Notes: generated from the sequence alone by a model not told the origin. A DNA stretch of 64,000 bases from Kocuria sp. (GCF_030530945.1 NZ_JAUMTZ010000002.1:1-64000), one strand, 5' to 3'. Shown: positions 36,201 through 43,878, counted from the first letter of the stretch. A program made the numbers and translations.

Positions 36201-37397
36201 GGGGTCCGCGCGCACCACGTCGCCGGAGCGGTAGGCCCGGTCCCAGCCCAGGGACTCCAGGGGCGCGTACTTCTCGGCGTCCTTGGCGGGGTCCAGGTAG
36301 CGCCCGAGCCCCACGCCGCCGATGATCAGCTCACCGGTCTCCCCCCAGGCCACGGGCTGGCCCTGGGCGTCGACGACGGCGAGCTCCCACCCGGGCACGG
36401 CGAGCCCGATGCGGATGGGTGCCTCTCCCGTGAGCAGTGCGCCAGTGGCGATCACTGTGGCCTCGGTGGGGCCGTAGGTGTTCCAGACCTCACGGCCGGG
36501 GCGCACCAGGTGCCGGGTGAGCTCCAGGGGGCACGCCTCGCCGCCGAAGATCAGCAGCCGCACGCGGTCCAGGGCCTCACTGGGCCACAGGGAGGCGAGG
36601 GTGGGCACGGTGGAGACCGCGGTGATCTGCTTGTCCACGATCCACTGGCCCAGGTCCGGGCCCGAGCGCACGATCCTGCGCGGGGCGGGCACCAGCGTGG
36701 CCCCGTGGCGCCACGCGAGCCACATCTCCTCGCACGAGGCGTCGAAGGCCACTGACAGTCCTGCCATCACGCGGTCGCCGGGGCCCAACGGGCGGCGCTG
36801 CAGGTACATCTGAGCCTCGGCGTCCACGAGGGCGGCCGCGGAGCGGTGGGTGATGGCCACTCCCTTGGGCTTGCCGGTGGAGCCGGAGGTGAAGATGATC
36901 CAGGCGTCGTCCCCGGTGCGCGGGGTCTCCGTCTGCTCCCCCGGGGTCACCGCGGGGTTGCGGGTCAGTTCCAAACCCTGCCCGAAGACGGCGGCCACCC
37001 CCGCCTCCTGCCACACGGTGTTGGCGCGCTCGTCGGGATCGTCCCAGTCCACGGGGACGTAGGCGGCACCCGCGAAGAGGGTGGCCAGGATGGCGACGTA
37101 GAGGTCCACGCCGCCGGAGGGCACGCGCACACCCACGCGGTCGCCGCGGCCGATGCCCAGGTCCCAGAGGCGCTGGACGTGCGTCTCGATCCGGTCCTCC
37201 AGCTCGCCGTAGGGGACGGACTCGGTCTCGTCCTCCAGGGCGACGGCGTCCGGGTACTGGGACACTGTGTCAAGCACGATGTCCACGAGAGTGCGCGGTG
37301 CCGGTGGCTGCTCCACCGGGTACACCGCTCGGTCAGGGGCCGTGCCCCACGGGACGGCGGCCGCCGAGGCCCCGTCGCTGAGATTGTGGCTGTCCAC
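33276..37397 (-). CDS. Pls/PosA-family NRPS (epsilon-poly-lysine synthetase-like)
   Basis: A 1373-residue single-module enzyme. The adenylation domain (about 30-520) has IIFTSGSTGKPKGVAITH, AFDASCEEMW, WNTYGPTEATV, YRSGDVVR and MKTSGKVDRKALP. The carrier domain at about 550 has FFEMGGSSVAL. Three soluble domains with hexapeptide-like repeats follow, separated by three pairs of helices. This A-T-TM-C1-TM-C2-TM-C3 order is that of the Streptomyces poly-lysine synthetase Pls, which makes peptides without a classical condensation domain. By hand alignment to GrsA, the specificity code is D-A-E-S-I-G-T-V-I-K, close to lysine codes. GTG 37397 follows GGGGGAG. The product is inferred, not shown. Confidence 0.9.
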   Translation of the reverse strand: MDSHNLSDGASAAAVPWGTAPDRAVYPVEQPPAPRTLVDIVLDTVSQYPDAVALEDETESVPYGELEDRIETHVQRLWDLGIGRGDRVGVRVPSGGVDLYVAILATLFAGAAYVPVDWDDPDERANTVWQEAGVAAVFGQGLELTRNPAVTPGEQTETPRTGDDAWIIFTSGSTGKPKGVAITHRSAAALVDAEAQMYLQRRPLGPGDRVMAGLSVAFDASCEEMWLAWRHGATLVPAPRRIVRSGPDLGQWIVDKQITAVSTVPTLASLWPSEALDRVRLLIFGGEACPLELTRHLVRPGREVWNTYGPTEATVIATGALLTGEAPIRIGLAVPGWELAVVDAQGQPVAWGETGELIIGGVGLGRYLDPAKDAEKYAPLESLGWDRAYRSGDVVRADPEGIVFAGRADDQVKVSGRRIELGEIDNQMTEVPGVRLGACAVHSTPGGGSVIAGYLVPESEGSVDLSDARRWLVERLPGQMVPALCLMDELPMKTSGKVDRKALPWPLPNTNDDGSAPLEGDLAWLAELWADQLGPLPFAADSDFFEMGGSSVALARLVSALRQTHPDTEIAKIYAHPTLEGMAGYLATLGESHDVKRDPEPMPASTGWLQGLFLLALNVVNGFRYVLGAVIVVWILAVVADAGWVPVPPLLPLVLGWLVMFSLPGRVLIGAATVRLLTAGLRPGHYPRGSWNHLRVWAAERVVVYNKYDVLTGTPMARGLHRLFGNRIGKDAHVYNTPPVTGLVSVGDHATVEFEADLSGYWLDGDVFHVGAIEIGDHARVGTRTLVDPGMRVGIGAEVLPGSHVSRSIPDGELWGGSPLRHRGTAGLTWPEESPEAVGGVRTWGRATSHLAFSAGALLVGLLPFLALIPGALLVLTRVIHIQEYEIVFPIVAVWVPVFTVVTAVVWLLLVVAVVRLVSGLIVPGYFPQNGPVGWATWLTETLMQRTLISTYPIYASCITPWFMRLLGAKVGRNVEISTAETIPHLTTLKDGSFLADHALVTSHRAGFGWLHVGTSVIGERTFVGNSGIVGPDRDLPADALVAVLSSAPHHAPAGSSWLGRTAEPIARAKTETDAESTFQPQRRLRAARAFVELFRFLPAMVSAWLDLIIVYVLTDIYMAHGMGWSGVVAAFAWSGVVLTAASTVACLVPVLVKWALVGRFRAGERPLFSSFVWRNELMDVFAESLAVPSMVRLSVGSPMFNTWARLMGAHIGRSVWCESWWLPEFDLVRLEDNVSVNRGTVLQTHLFHDRIMRMEPVTMQRGSTLGPNSFVLPGATIEERTTVAPGSLVMRQETIPSDGNWGGNPVRHLEPGDQVVSAQVLPTAAPATEQGALAAASAPAAPAHHGGSTAAAAPTVALPTGARAPQHEGVTE

Positions 37398-37733
37398 TGC
37401 TAGTTCGCTCCCCCTTGCTGAGGGCCCGTGAGACAGGAGGAGACGGACGCGTGCCCCGGTCGAGGTGCGTCAGCGCGGATGTGTGGATATGGCCGTGCGG
37501 GTCCCCCGACCCGACCGGCGGCGCGACATCCGTGTGGCGCGCCATGGCTCCCAGCGGTACTCCCCCTGCTGGCCCAGTCTGAATCCCCAGGGTACGTGAG
37601 GGTGCAACTCGGGTGCAATGCAGGAAACAATGCTCTCCGTCACCCCCGGGAAATGCCGGATCACCCCCGGAGTAAAGCCGGACGGGGCGCCGGGAATGCC
37701 ATTCTGGTCACCATGTCCCACAAAACGGGGACA
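37398..37733. other. Regulatory gap upstream of the Pls-like gene
   Basis: The gap is 336 bp without a gene. TCACCCCCGG occurs twice as direct repeats (37640-37649 and 37661-37670), 21 bp apart, and GGTGCAA also occurs twice (about 37600-37618). The lower G+C of 37620-37730 compared with its surroundings fits a promoter region for the minus-strand NRPS. Confidence 0.45.
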
Positions 37734-38705
37734 TTACGGCGTGGGGCTCGCCGGGGGCTGCTCCGCACCCAGCAGCTCGTCCAGGATGGAGGCGTCGGGC
37801 ATGTCGAAGTGCGTGTGCCCGGGAAGGAGTTCGAGCCGGGTCCGGGTGAAGCCACGGGCCTCGTAGAAGTGCTGCCCGTCCGTGGCCGCGGTCACGGCGT
37901 CGAAGTCCGAGTCCTCGCCCGCGCCGTCGTCCTGTGCGCCGGTGAACCACCACATCCGCAGCTGCCGCTTCTGCTCGGCGGTCGGGGCGGTCCCGAGGGA
38001 GCTCGGCGCACCTCCGCCGCCCACCATCACGGCACCGCCGGTCACGAGGTCCCGGGCGTCGCTGAGCACGCCGTAGCTGAGCATTTCAGCACCCCCGGAA
38101 TACCCCATCCAGGTAATCCGATCTTTTTGCACGGGCAAATTCCTGAGCAATTCTTTTTCGGTGAGCGCACGCAGCCAGCGCAGGTTGGGTGCCATGTCCC
38201 GCCACCAGGTGCAGTCGCCGTGGCAGTCGGGCGTGAGCGGGACCACCAGCAGCGCGTTGTGGGAGGCGGCCACCGCGGCCAGGCACGTGGTGCGCCCCCC
38301 GGGCTCGGTGAACTCGGCCCCGCCGTCACCGTGCAGGTCCACCACCAGCCCCACGGGCTTCGAAGTGTCCACGCCGCCGTCCACCACGTGGTACTGGCTC
38401 GTGACACCCCGGTCGGTGAAGGACTGGTCCAGCCGTCCCAGCGCCCCCGCCTGCGTCTGGTCCTCGTCGGTGGGCTGCGTGGCCCGGGTGACCGTGTGGG
38501 GGTGCGCCCGGGAGTCCTCCGCGGACAGGCCGTAGCGGGTGCAGTCGGTGCTGGGGACCTCCGCCGCGGTGAAGGGTTTCACCACGAGCAGCACCACGGC
38601 CACCACGAGAACCACCACGAGCGCCACGGCCGCCAGCACCACCGCCGCGCGTCGGCGGGACGTGGTGCGCTGGCGCGGGGCGGCGGGGGTTGGCATGGCG
38701 GACAT
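37734..38705 (-). CDS. Membrane-anchored or secreted alpha/beta hydrolase
   Basis: A 323-residue protein with an N-terminal arginine-rich stretch and a single strong hydrophobic helix (about 20-43), so it is exported or anchored. The hydrolase core has VGLVVDLHGDGGAEF (oxyanion loop), ITWMGYSGGAEMLSYG with the nucleophile serine (GxSxG), and a C-terminal LLPGHTHFDMPD with the likely catalytic histidine. Substrate is unknown. The codons for the 26 residues before and through the nucleophile elbow (38086-38163) are strikingly AT-rich compared with the rest. It lies upstream of the NRPS on the same strand. Confidence 0.8.
   Translation of the reverse strand: MSAMPTPAAPRQRTTSRRRAAVVLAAVALVVVLVVAVVLLVVKPFTAAEVPSTDCTRYGLSAEDSRAHPHTVTRATQPTDEDQTQAGALGRLDQSFTDRGVTSQYHVVDGGVDTSKPVGLVVDLHGDGGAEFTEPGGRTTCLAAVAASHNALLVVPLTPDCHGDCTWWRDMAPNLRWLRALTEKELLRNLPVQKDRITWMGYSGGAEMLSYGVLSDARDLVTGGAVMVGGGGAPSSLGTAPTAEQKRQLRMWWFTGAQDDGAGEDSDFDAVTAATDGQHFYEARGFTRTRLELLPGHTHFDMPDASILDELLGAEQPPASPTP
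38086..38163 (-). other. Rare-codon island inside the hydrolase gene
   Basis: Over about 26 codons the gene uses GAA, AAA, TTG, AAT, CAA, GAT, ATT, TAT, GGT and GCT, whereas flanking codons are nearly all G/C-ending. The reading frame and the GYSGG motif are intact. Confidence 0.8.
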
Positions 38706-38910
38706 CGTACCCCCGCCATCCGCCTCCCCTCAGCCGCCCTTGCGTGCGGCCCCACGACGCCGCCCTGCCGCCTCCCGCCCGCCGCGACGGCGGCCAGGCA
38801 GAGCGGGACCTGCAGACGTTCCGTCGGAGCGCTCTCGGGCCTCGACTCCCGGGCCGTGGCGTGCGGAACGGTCCCCACCGTGCGGCGTCACCCCTGGCTA
38901 GGCTGGACGC

Positions 38911-40212
38911 ATGACTGATCCTGCACTCCCCGGAGCGCGCCTCGCGCCGGGCGCGGGCCCGTCCGGGCTCCGCCTGGGGCTCGCCTTCCACGGCGACCCC
39001 TTCGACCCCGCGTCCTGGTCCGGCACGCCCCGCGGCATTGGGGAGGCGCTGCGCGCCCAGGGGCACGAGGTTGTGGGGCTCAGCGCACGCGCCGGTGACC
39101 GCGTGGACGCCGGCCTGCAACGGGTGCTCGCCGCGCCGCGGATGCTCCCCCGGCTGCCCGCGATCCACCGGGGCCAGGCCGTGTCCGAGGCCGTGGACCA
39201 CGCGAAGTCCGCGGCACGGATCGGGGCCGAGTACCGGGCGCTCGGCTCGCTGCGGATGCGCCGCGAGCTCGCCGGCGCCGGACACCTGGACGCCGTGGTG
39301 CGCATGGGCACGTCCTTCGAGGTGCGCCACCCCCGCGTCATCACGTTCGAGGACCTCACGGTCCGGCAGGCCGTCGACGCCGGCGAGCTGGAGTGGGCCC
39401 GCACGGGTGCCGCCACCCACCGCATGCGCCTGCGCGCCCAGCAGCGGGCCTTCCGCGAGGCCGTGGCGTGCTGCACAGCCACCCCGTGGGCCGCGGCCTC
39501 CGTGGTCGGGGACTTCGGGATCGCCCCGCAGAAGGTCTTCCCCGTGGGGCTCGGCGCCAACCACCTCCCCGGCGCCTCCCCCGTGGATGCACCCCCGGAC
39601 GACGACGCCGCACGGCCGGCTCCCCTGCCCCCGCCCGCCCCCGGGGACGGCAGGGACTGGAGCGTCCCGCGCTTCCTGTTCGTGGGCAAGGCGTGGGAGG
39701 ACAAGAACGGTCCCGTCCTTCTGGCGGCGTTCCGCGAGCTGCGCGAACGGGTCCCTGAGGCCACGCTGGACCTCGTGGGCAACCACCCCCGTGTGGCAGA
39801 GCCGGGCGTCACCGGACACGGCTTCCTGCGCACCTCGGACCCACGGCAGCGCGCCCTGCTCGCGAGTCTCTACGGGCGCGCCACGTGCCTCGTGGTGCCC
39901 ACCACGTTCGAGCCGGCGGGCATCGTCCACGTGGAGGCCGCCGCCGCGGGGGTTCCGAGCATCGGCTCCGCACGCGGCGGGGCCGGGGACATGATCGGCC
40001 CCGCGGGGCTCACGGTGACCCCGGGGGACGCCCCGGAGCTCGTGGCCGCGATGGAGCGCATGTCGGACCCGGGAACCGCACGGCGCATGGGCGAGGCGGG
40101 GCGCGAGCGCGCCCGGCTGTTCACCTGGGACCTCGTGGCGCACCGCATGCTGCAGGCCGCCGGTCTGGAACCGCACGACGACGCCGCCTGGCAGGATCTC
40201 TTCCCCGGCTGA
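38911..40212 (+). CDS. Family 4-type glycosyltransferase
   Basis: A 433-residue GT-B glycosyltransferase. The C-terminal half shows PRFLFVGKAWEDKNGPVLLAAFREL, LDLVGNHP, and the nucleotide-sugar segment LVVPTTFEPAGIVHVEAAAAGVPSIGSARGG (EPxGxxxxEA type), as in GT4 enzymes. No signal peptide or helix is seen. A TAGGCT hexamer sits only 6 bp before the ATG, so the message might be leaderless. It converges on the WbqC/PIG-L pair with a 19-bp gap. Acceptor and donor sugars are unknown. Confidence 0.85.
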   Translation: MTDPALPGARLAPGAGPSGLRLGLAFHGDPFDPASWSGTPRGIGEALRAQGHEVVGLSARAGDRVDAGLQRVLAAPRMLPRLPAIHRGQAVSEAVDHAKSAARIGAEYRALGSLRMRRELAGAGHLDAVVRMGTSFEVRHPRVITFEDLTVRQAVDAGELEWARTGAATHRMRLRAQQRAFREAVACCTATPWAAASVVGDFGIAPQKVFPVGLGANHLPGASPVDAPPDDDAARPAPLPPPAPGDGRDWSVPRFLFVGKAWEDKNGPVLLAAFRELRERVPEATLDLVGNHPRVAEPGVTGHGFLRTSDPRQRALLASLYGRATCLVVPTTFEPAGIVHVEAAAAGVPSIGSARGGAGDMIGPAGLTVTPGDAPELVAAMERMSDPGTARRMGEAGRERARLFTWDLVAHRMLQAAGLEPHDDAAWQDLFPG

Positions 40213-40231
40213 GCTCCGCGCGCACTACCTC

Positions 40232-40870
40232 TCAGCGGTGGTTCATGATCGCCGCCATGGGGTCCTCCAGGTCCATGAGCAGGCTCACCACGGAGTCCCC
40301 GGTCACGTGCACGTGGTCGGACCAGGTGAGCTTCAGCCCGTGCGCGGCGAAGTACTCCTCGGGGTTCTCCACCATGTAGGCCCGGCCCCCGGAACCGGCG
40401 TAGTACTCGTCGCCGCCCACGGCCTTCACCTGCTCGATCAACCGGTCCGTGGCGTGGTGAGCGGGGGGATCCGTGAACAGCAGCGGCGTCGTGATGCCCA
40501 GGGCGTCCCGGACGATCTCCACGAGCTGCAGGTTGACCTCGTCCAGGGCGGTGCCCGAGCAGGCGCGGATCCGCTCCACGAGCTCCGGGCCGCGGCGGCG
40601 CCACTGCGGGGCCCCGCGGTAGCGTCCGGTGATGACGTTGCTCAGGTTCTCCTGCCACCCCTGGCGCACCCGCACGTCCGTGATGGGCACCAGGGACGGC
40701 TTGCCCTCCAGCCGGTGGGAGGCCCAGGAGCCGCGCATCATCACCCGGCGCTGGTAGCCGTGCTTCTGGAACTGGTCGTGCCGGGACACGATGAACGCGT
40801 CCGAGACCGCCATCTTGTACCAGAACCCGGAGTACGGCAGCAGGTCCGGCTGGTGGATCGTGACCCTCAC
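40232..40870 (-). CDS. WbqC-like family protein
   Basis: A 212-residue protein of the WbqC family, named from O-antigen clusters and suspected of acting in aminosugar or aminoacyl glycan chemistry. Signature: VTIHQPDLLPYSGFWYKMAVSDAFIVSRHDQFQK at the N-terminus (HQPxxxPxxGFxxK), and LLFTDPPAHHATDRLIEQVKAVGGDEYYAGSGGRAYM. The GTG at 40870 overlaps the PIG-L stop (GTGA), so the pair is translationally coupled. Function is not established. Confidence 0.85.
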   Translation of the reverse strand: MRVTIHQPDLLPYSGFWYKMAVSDAFIVSRHDQFQKHGYQRRVMMRGSWASHRLEGKPSLVPITDVRVRQGWQENLSNVITGRYRGAPQWRRRGPELVERIRACSGTALDEVNLQLVEIVRDALGITTPLLFTDPPAHHATDRLIEQVKAVGGDEYYAGSGGRAYMVENPEEYFAAHGLKLTWSDHVHVTGDSVVSLLMDLEDPMAAIMNHR

Positions 40871-41472
40871 GGGCGCACGTGCCGCACGAGGGCGTACTGC
40901 TCGGCGTAGGCCACGCCGCGCACCCGTCCCAGACCCGCGGCCAGGTCCTTGATCGCGGTGATGGGGTGGTTCTCCCCCGGGGTCTCGGACTCGTAGCACA
41001 GGCAGGCGCGGGCCTTGCGGTCGGCCTGCTCGGCGGTCAGCGGCTCGAACGTGTTCCAGCGCAGGTCCGTGGGGTAGAGGGCCACGTCGTACACGAACAC
41101 GGACGGCGCCGCCCAGTGCCCCGGGGACATGGACAGCCGCGCGCTGCGCATCCCGGCCTCGTACGCCGCGATGTGGTCCTGGTGCAGGGAGGGGAACGGC
41201 AGGTACAGCTCCTCCGGCTCCAGCTCGTCGCACAGCCCGTCCAGCAGGCGCACGAGCCCGGGCATGTCCGCCCCCACTGTGCCGTCCGGCAGCCGCAGCT
41301 CGCGGACCGCGGTCACGCCCAGCACCTCCATGGCGCGGGCGAACTCACGACGCCGCGTGGCGTCCCCGTCCGCGAGCACCGCCACGGTGCACTCCTCGGG
41401 GAACTTGGCCAGCAGTCCTCCGCACCCCATGCTCTCGTCGTCCATGTGGGGGGCAATGACCAGTCGTCTCAT
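40867..41472 (-). CDS. PIG-L (LmbE-like) family zinc deacetylase
   Basis: A 201-residue deacetylase-fold protein with the zinc motif APHMDDESMGCGG (PHxDD) near the N-terminus and the third ligand in PSLHQDHIAAYEAG (HxxH). Relatives remove acetyl groups from GlcNAc-linked substrates, for example in mycothiol, GPI anchor or bacillithiol synthesis. It starts at ATG 41472 and is coupled to the WbqC-like gene. With the adjacent glycosyltransferase it suggests a small aminosugar glycan function. Confidence 0.88.
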   Translation of the reverse strand: MRRLVIAPHMDDESMGCGGLLAKFPEECTVAVLADGDATRRREFARAMEVLGVTAVRELRLPDGTVGADMPGLVRLLDGLCDELEPEELYLPFPSLHQDHIAAYEAGMRSARLSMSPGHWAAPSVFVYDVALYPTDLRWNTFEPLTAEQADRKARACLCYESETPGENHPITAIKDLAAGLGRVRGVAYAEQYALVRHVRP

Positions 41473-41592
41473 CGGCTGCTTCCGGGGGTCGGGGGTGGGG
41501 GCGGAGATCCTGGATCTCCGCAGTCCATGCTAACGAGCGGTTCTCGGGTCCTGCACACGCCTCACCCCGTGGCTCGTCCGGGCAGGCATGAC

Positions 41593-41652
41593 GTCTGAGG
41601 TGTGGAAATGCCACGATGCGTGCCGCCCGGCGGTCATTTCCACGCCTCAGAC
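41593..41652. repeat. Long inverted repeat after the DUF2254 gene
   Basis: Arms of 18 bp (41593-41610 and 41635-41652) with one mismatch enclose a 24-base loop. The right arm covers the last codons of the DUF2254 gene. No T-run follows, so it is a possible terminator or mobile palindrome remnant. Confidence 0.75.
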
Positions 41653-43056
41653 TTCACCACCCCCGGTGTCCCCGCGTGGTGCCATGTCCCCCAGGCCCTG
41701 GGCGTCCGTGCCCGCCGCCAGTCGGCGGTCCAGCGGGTCCTCCCACCAGCCGTCGATGCCGCGGTCGAGCGCGTCCAGGCGCTCGCGCAGCGGCGGGTGC
41801 TGCTGCGGCGGAGTGAGCGTGAGCAGCGTGGTGAACAGGGCGCGGAGCCTGCGCTGGACCTGCACGGAGGTGGTGGCGAACTGCCGGATCTCATCCGTGG
41901 CTGCGGCCACGTGGTCCTCCCACGTGTGCCCCCAGCGTCGCAGCAGCACGGCTTCCGGGTGCCGCGCCACGTCACGACGCCGCTCGCTGAGCCGCGGGGA
42001 CAGCCGCACCAGGACCTCCTCGATCTGGTCCAGCGCCTGCACCGCGCGCGTGGGGTCGTTGACCGCCGGGGACAGTGCCTTCAGCGCCGTGTCCACCATC
42101 GCGCGGATGGCACCAAAGGGTCCGTTGTCCGGCGAGAGGATGTCCCCGAACGCCACGGCGCGCTCGAGCTGCCGGTGCTGCTCGGGGGACGTGGGGGCGC
42201 TGGTGCGGAACAGCAGACCGCCGGGAGGCACGGGGGAACCCACCTCCGGCACCAGTTCGACGCGCATGCCCCACGCGTCCTCGCAGTCCAGCAGCCGTGG
42301 GGTGTTCACGGCGAGGACGCAGTCGCCGTTCGTCCTACCCCCGGGCCGGCGCTCCCCGCGCCGCCGGACCTCGTGGCCCTCCGGGACCGCGCGCGTCTCC
42401 ACCACGTCCGCGTGGGTGTGGAACCGGGCCGGGTCGTAGCGCGTGGCGTTGCAGCCGTCGTGGGCGAGCCGGCGCAGCAGCATCCCCGGGTTCAGCTGCT
42501 GGGTGATCCGCACGGTCACCGCGATGAACATGGTGCCGCTGGCGAGGGTCGCCGCAACCGCCAGGACGGTGCCCACCCAGGGTCGGTAGGCGTCGTCGCG
42601 CACCGCGATGCTCAGGGCCACCAGCAGGGAGTAGACGAAGGTGCCCGTGAACGCCCCCAGTCCCCACTGAATGACACGGTCGCCCTGGAACACGGGCACG
42701 ATCCGCACGGACATGGCCGTGATGCCCAGGCTCATGGCCGTGGTCAGCGCGGTGAACACCAGACCGGCCAGGGTGACCATGGCACCGGAGATGATGCTGA
42801 GGATCGAGGCCACGGCGCCGGTGTCCAGGTCCGGGTAGGCGGTCACCGCGGAGCCCAGGAAACGGTCGACGAACGGCACGAGCACCCCGAGCGCCAGGGC
42901 CACGGCGAACACCCGGAACAGGATCCCCCACATCGTGGCCACCCGGGTGTGGTTGCGCATCCGCTCCCACTCCCGCCGGTTCGAGGCGGTCTCACGCGGG
43001 GTGGACGACCCGGATCCGCCCGGACCACGTGCGGCGACTGGGGATTGCCCGGTCAT
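41647..43056 (-). CDS. DUF2254 membrane protein
   Basis: A 469-residue protein with four N-terminal helices (about residues 40-200) and a long soluble C-terminal half, the layout of DUF2254. Conserved pieces seen are GAVASILSIISGAMVTLAGLVFTALTTAMSL, and FGAIRAMVDTALKALSPAVNDPTRAVQALDQIEEVL, where SPAxNDPxTA-like residues are typical. AGGAGG before ATG 43056 decides the start. Function is unknown. It stands alone, with tRNA-Ala upstream and an inverted repeat downstream. Confidence 0.88.
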   Translation of the reverse strand: MTGQSPVAARGPGGSGSSTPRETASNRREWERMRNHTRVATMWGILFRVFAVALALGVLVPFVDRFLGSAVTAYPDLDTGAVASILSIISGAMVTLAGLVFTALTTAMSLGITAMSVRIVPVFQGDRVIQWGLGAFTGTFVYSLLVALSIAVRDDAYRPWVGTVLAVAATLASGTMFIAVTVRITQQLNPGMLLRRLAHDGCNATRYDPARFHTHADVVETRAVPEGHEVRRRGERRPGGRTNGDCVLAVNTPRLLDCEDAWGMRVELVPEVGSPVPPGGLLFRTSAPTSPEQHRQLERAVAFGDILSPDNGPFGAIRAMVDTALKALSPAVNDPTRAVQALDQIEEVLVRLSPRLSERRRDVARHPEAVLLRRWGHTWEDHVAAATDEIRQFATTSVQVQRRLRALFTTLLTLTPPQQHPPLRERLDALDRGIDGWWEDPLDRRLAAGTDAQGLGDMAPRGDTGGGEV

Positions 43057-43182
43057 TCGGCCCCTCCTGTCGGCGGTCACGCGGCGCATCACCCGCGGAC
43101 GGGGTGGAGCCGCGTGTCACGGTCGGGGCCCACCCTACCGAGAACCGCCTCCACCCCCGGGAGGGAATCGGAGGGAATACAG

Positions 43183-43220
43183 AAAAATCCCCCCACCGTG
43201 AGACGGTGGAGGGATCTTTC
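43183..43220 (-). terminator. Rho-independent terminator of tRNA-Ala
   Basis: Stem ATCCCTCCACCGT / ACGGTGGGGGGAT (one G-T pair) is followed on the minus strand by TTTTT. It lies just after the tRNA-Ala 3' end. Confidence 0.9.
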
Positions 43221-43227
43221 TGTTCTG

Positions 43228-43300
43228 TGGAGCTAAGGGGACTCGAACCCCTGACCCCCTGCATGCCATGCAGGTGCGCTACCAGCTGCGCCATAGCCCC
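43228..43300 (-). tRNA. tRNA-Ala (GGC)
   Basis: A 73-base cloverleaf with acceptor stem GGGGCTA / TAGCTCC containing the G3:U70 pair that defines alanine. The anticodon loop is ATGGCAT, anticodon GGC. CCA is not encoded. Confidence 0.97.
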
Positions 43301-43314
43301 GTGCGACTTCCGAA

Positions 43315-43343
43315 ACTTTACCACGCCCGCCACGTCCCGTTCA
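43315..43343 (-). promoter_or_regulatory. Putative promoter of tRNA-Ala
   Basis: On the minus strand TGAACG (43338-43343) and TAAAGT (43315-43320) are 17 bp apart and end 14 bp before the tRNA. Confidence 0.5.
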
Positions 43344-43402
43344 TCCGGATCTGCACCCGGACCACCGTTGTATGGCTTTGCGCTTCCAGTTCCCCGGAAC
43401 GA

Positions 43403-43430
43403 CTCGATCATCCTAGTCAGGATGATCGAG
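43403..43430. terminator. Perfect palindromic hairpin after rsfS
   Basis: CTCGATCATCCT / AGGATGATCGAG, 12 bp, with loop AGTC, lies 28 bp beyond the rsfS stop. There is no T-run; it is a plausible 3' end or stabiliser of the rsfS message. Confidence 0.55.
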
Positions 43431-43458
43431 CGGGCGCAAATCCCGGAAGGGGCGGCTC

Positions 43459-43878
43459 TCAGACGGCGCGCGGGGCTGCGTCGTCCGACTGTCCACCGGG
43501 CACCGCTGCGGCGGGTGCGGGCAGCTGCACGTCGATCGCGGGCGAGTCCCCCCAGAGCCGCTCGAGGGCGTAGAACGCACGGTCCTCGTCGTGGAGCACG
43601 TGGACCACGGCGTCGCCGTAGTCGAGCAGCACCCAGCGGCCCTCGCCCTTGCCCTCGCGGCGCAGGGGGCGGCGGTCGAAGCGCTCGATCAGCGCCTCCT
43701 CCACGGCGTCCACCACGGCGGCGACCTGGCGCTCGTTGGGCGCGGAGGTCACCATGAAGACGTCCGTGATGGCCAGGCTGTCGCTGACGTCGAACGCCAC
43801 GACGTTCTCGGCCTTCTTCTGGTCGGCGGCGAGCGCCGCGGCGCGCACGAGCTGGATGGATTCGGTGGTGGCAGTCAC
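43459..43878 (-). CDS. rsfS: Ribosome silencing factor RsfS
   Basis: RsfS binds ribosomal protein L14 and blocks subunit joining under starvation. The 139-residue protein matches the family: AAALAADQKKAENVVAFDVSDSLAITDVFMVTSAPNERQVAAVVDAVEEAL, GKGEGRWVLLDYGDAVVHVLHDEDRAFYALERLWGD. The last 25 residues are a Pro/Ala tail. GTG 43878 is chosen as start; a GTG seven codons upstream (43899) is possible. It follows nadD and a coiled-coil membrane protein gene, the normal nadD-rsfS neighbourhood. Confidence 0.94.
   Translation of the reverse strand: MTATTESIQLVRAAALAADQKKAENVVAFDVSDSLAITDVFMVTSAPNERQVAAVVDAVEEALIERFDRRPLRREGKGEGRWVLLDYGDAVVHVLHDEDRAFYALERLWGDSPAIDVQLPAPAAAVPGGQSDDAAPRAV

Noticed and set aside
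33294..36755. Plus-strand open frame opposite the Pls-like gene
   Set aside because: The minus strand carries all adenylation motifs in order; the plus frame is low complexity.
41473..41592. Small gene between the PIG-L gene and the inverted repeat
   Set aside because: No open frame with a ribosome site and plausible protein was found; the stretch looks like a promoter/leader.
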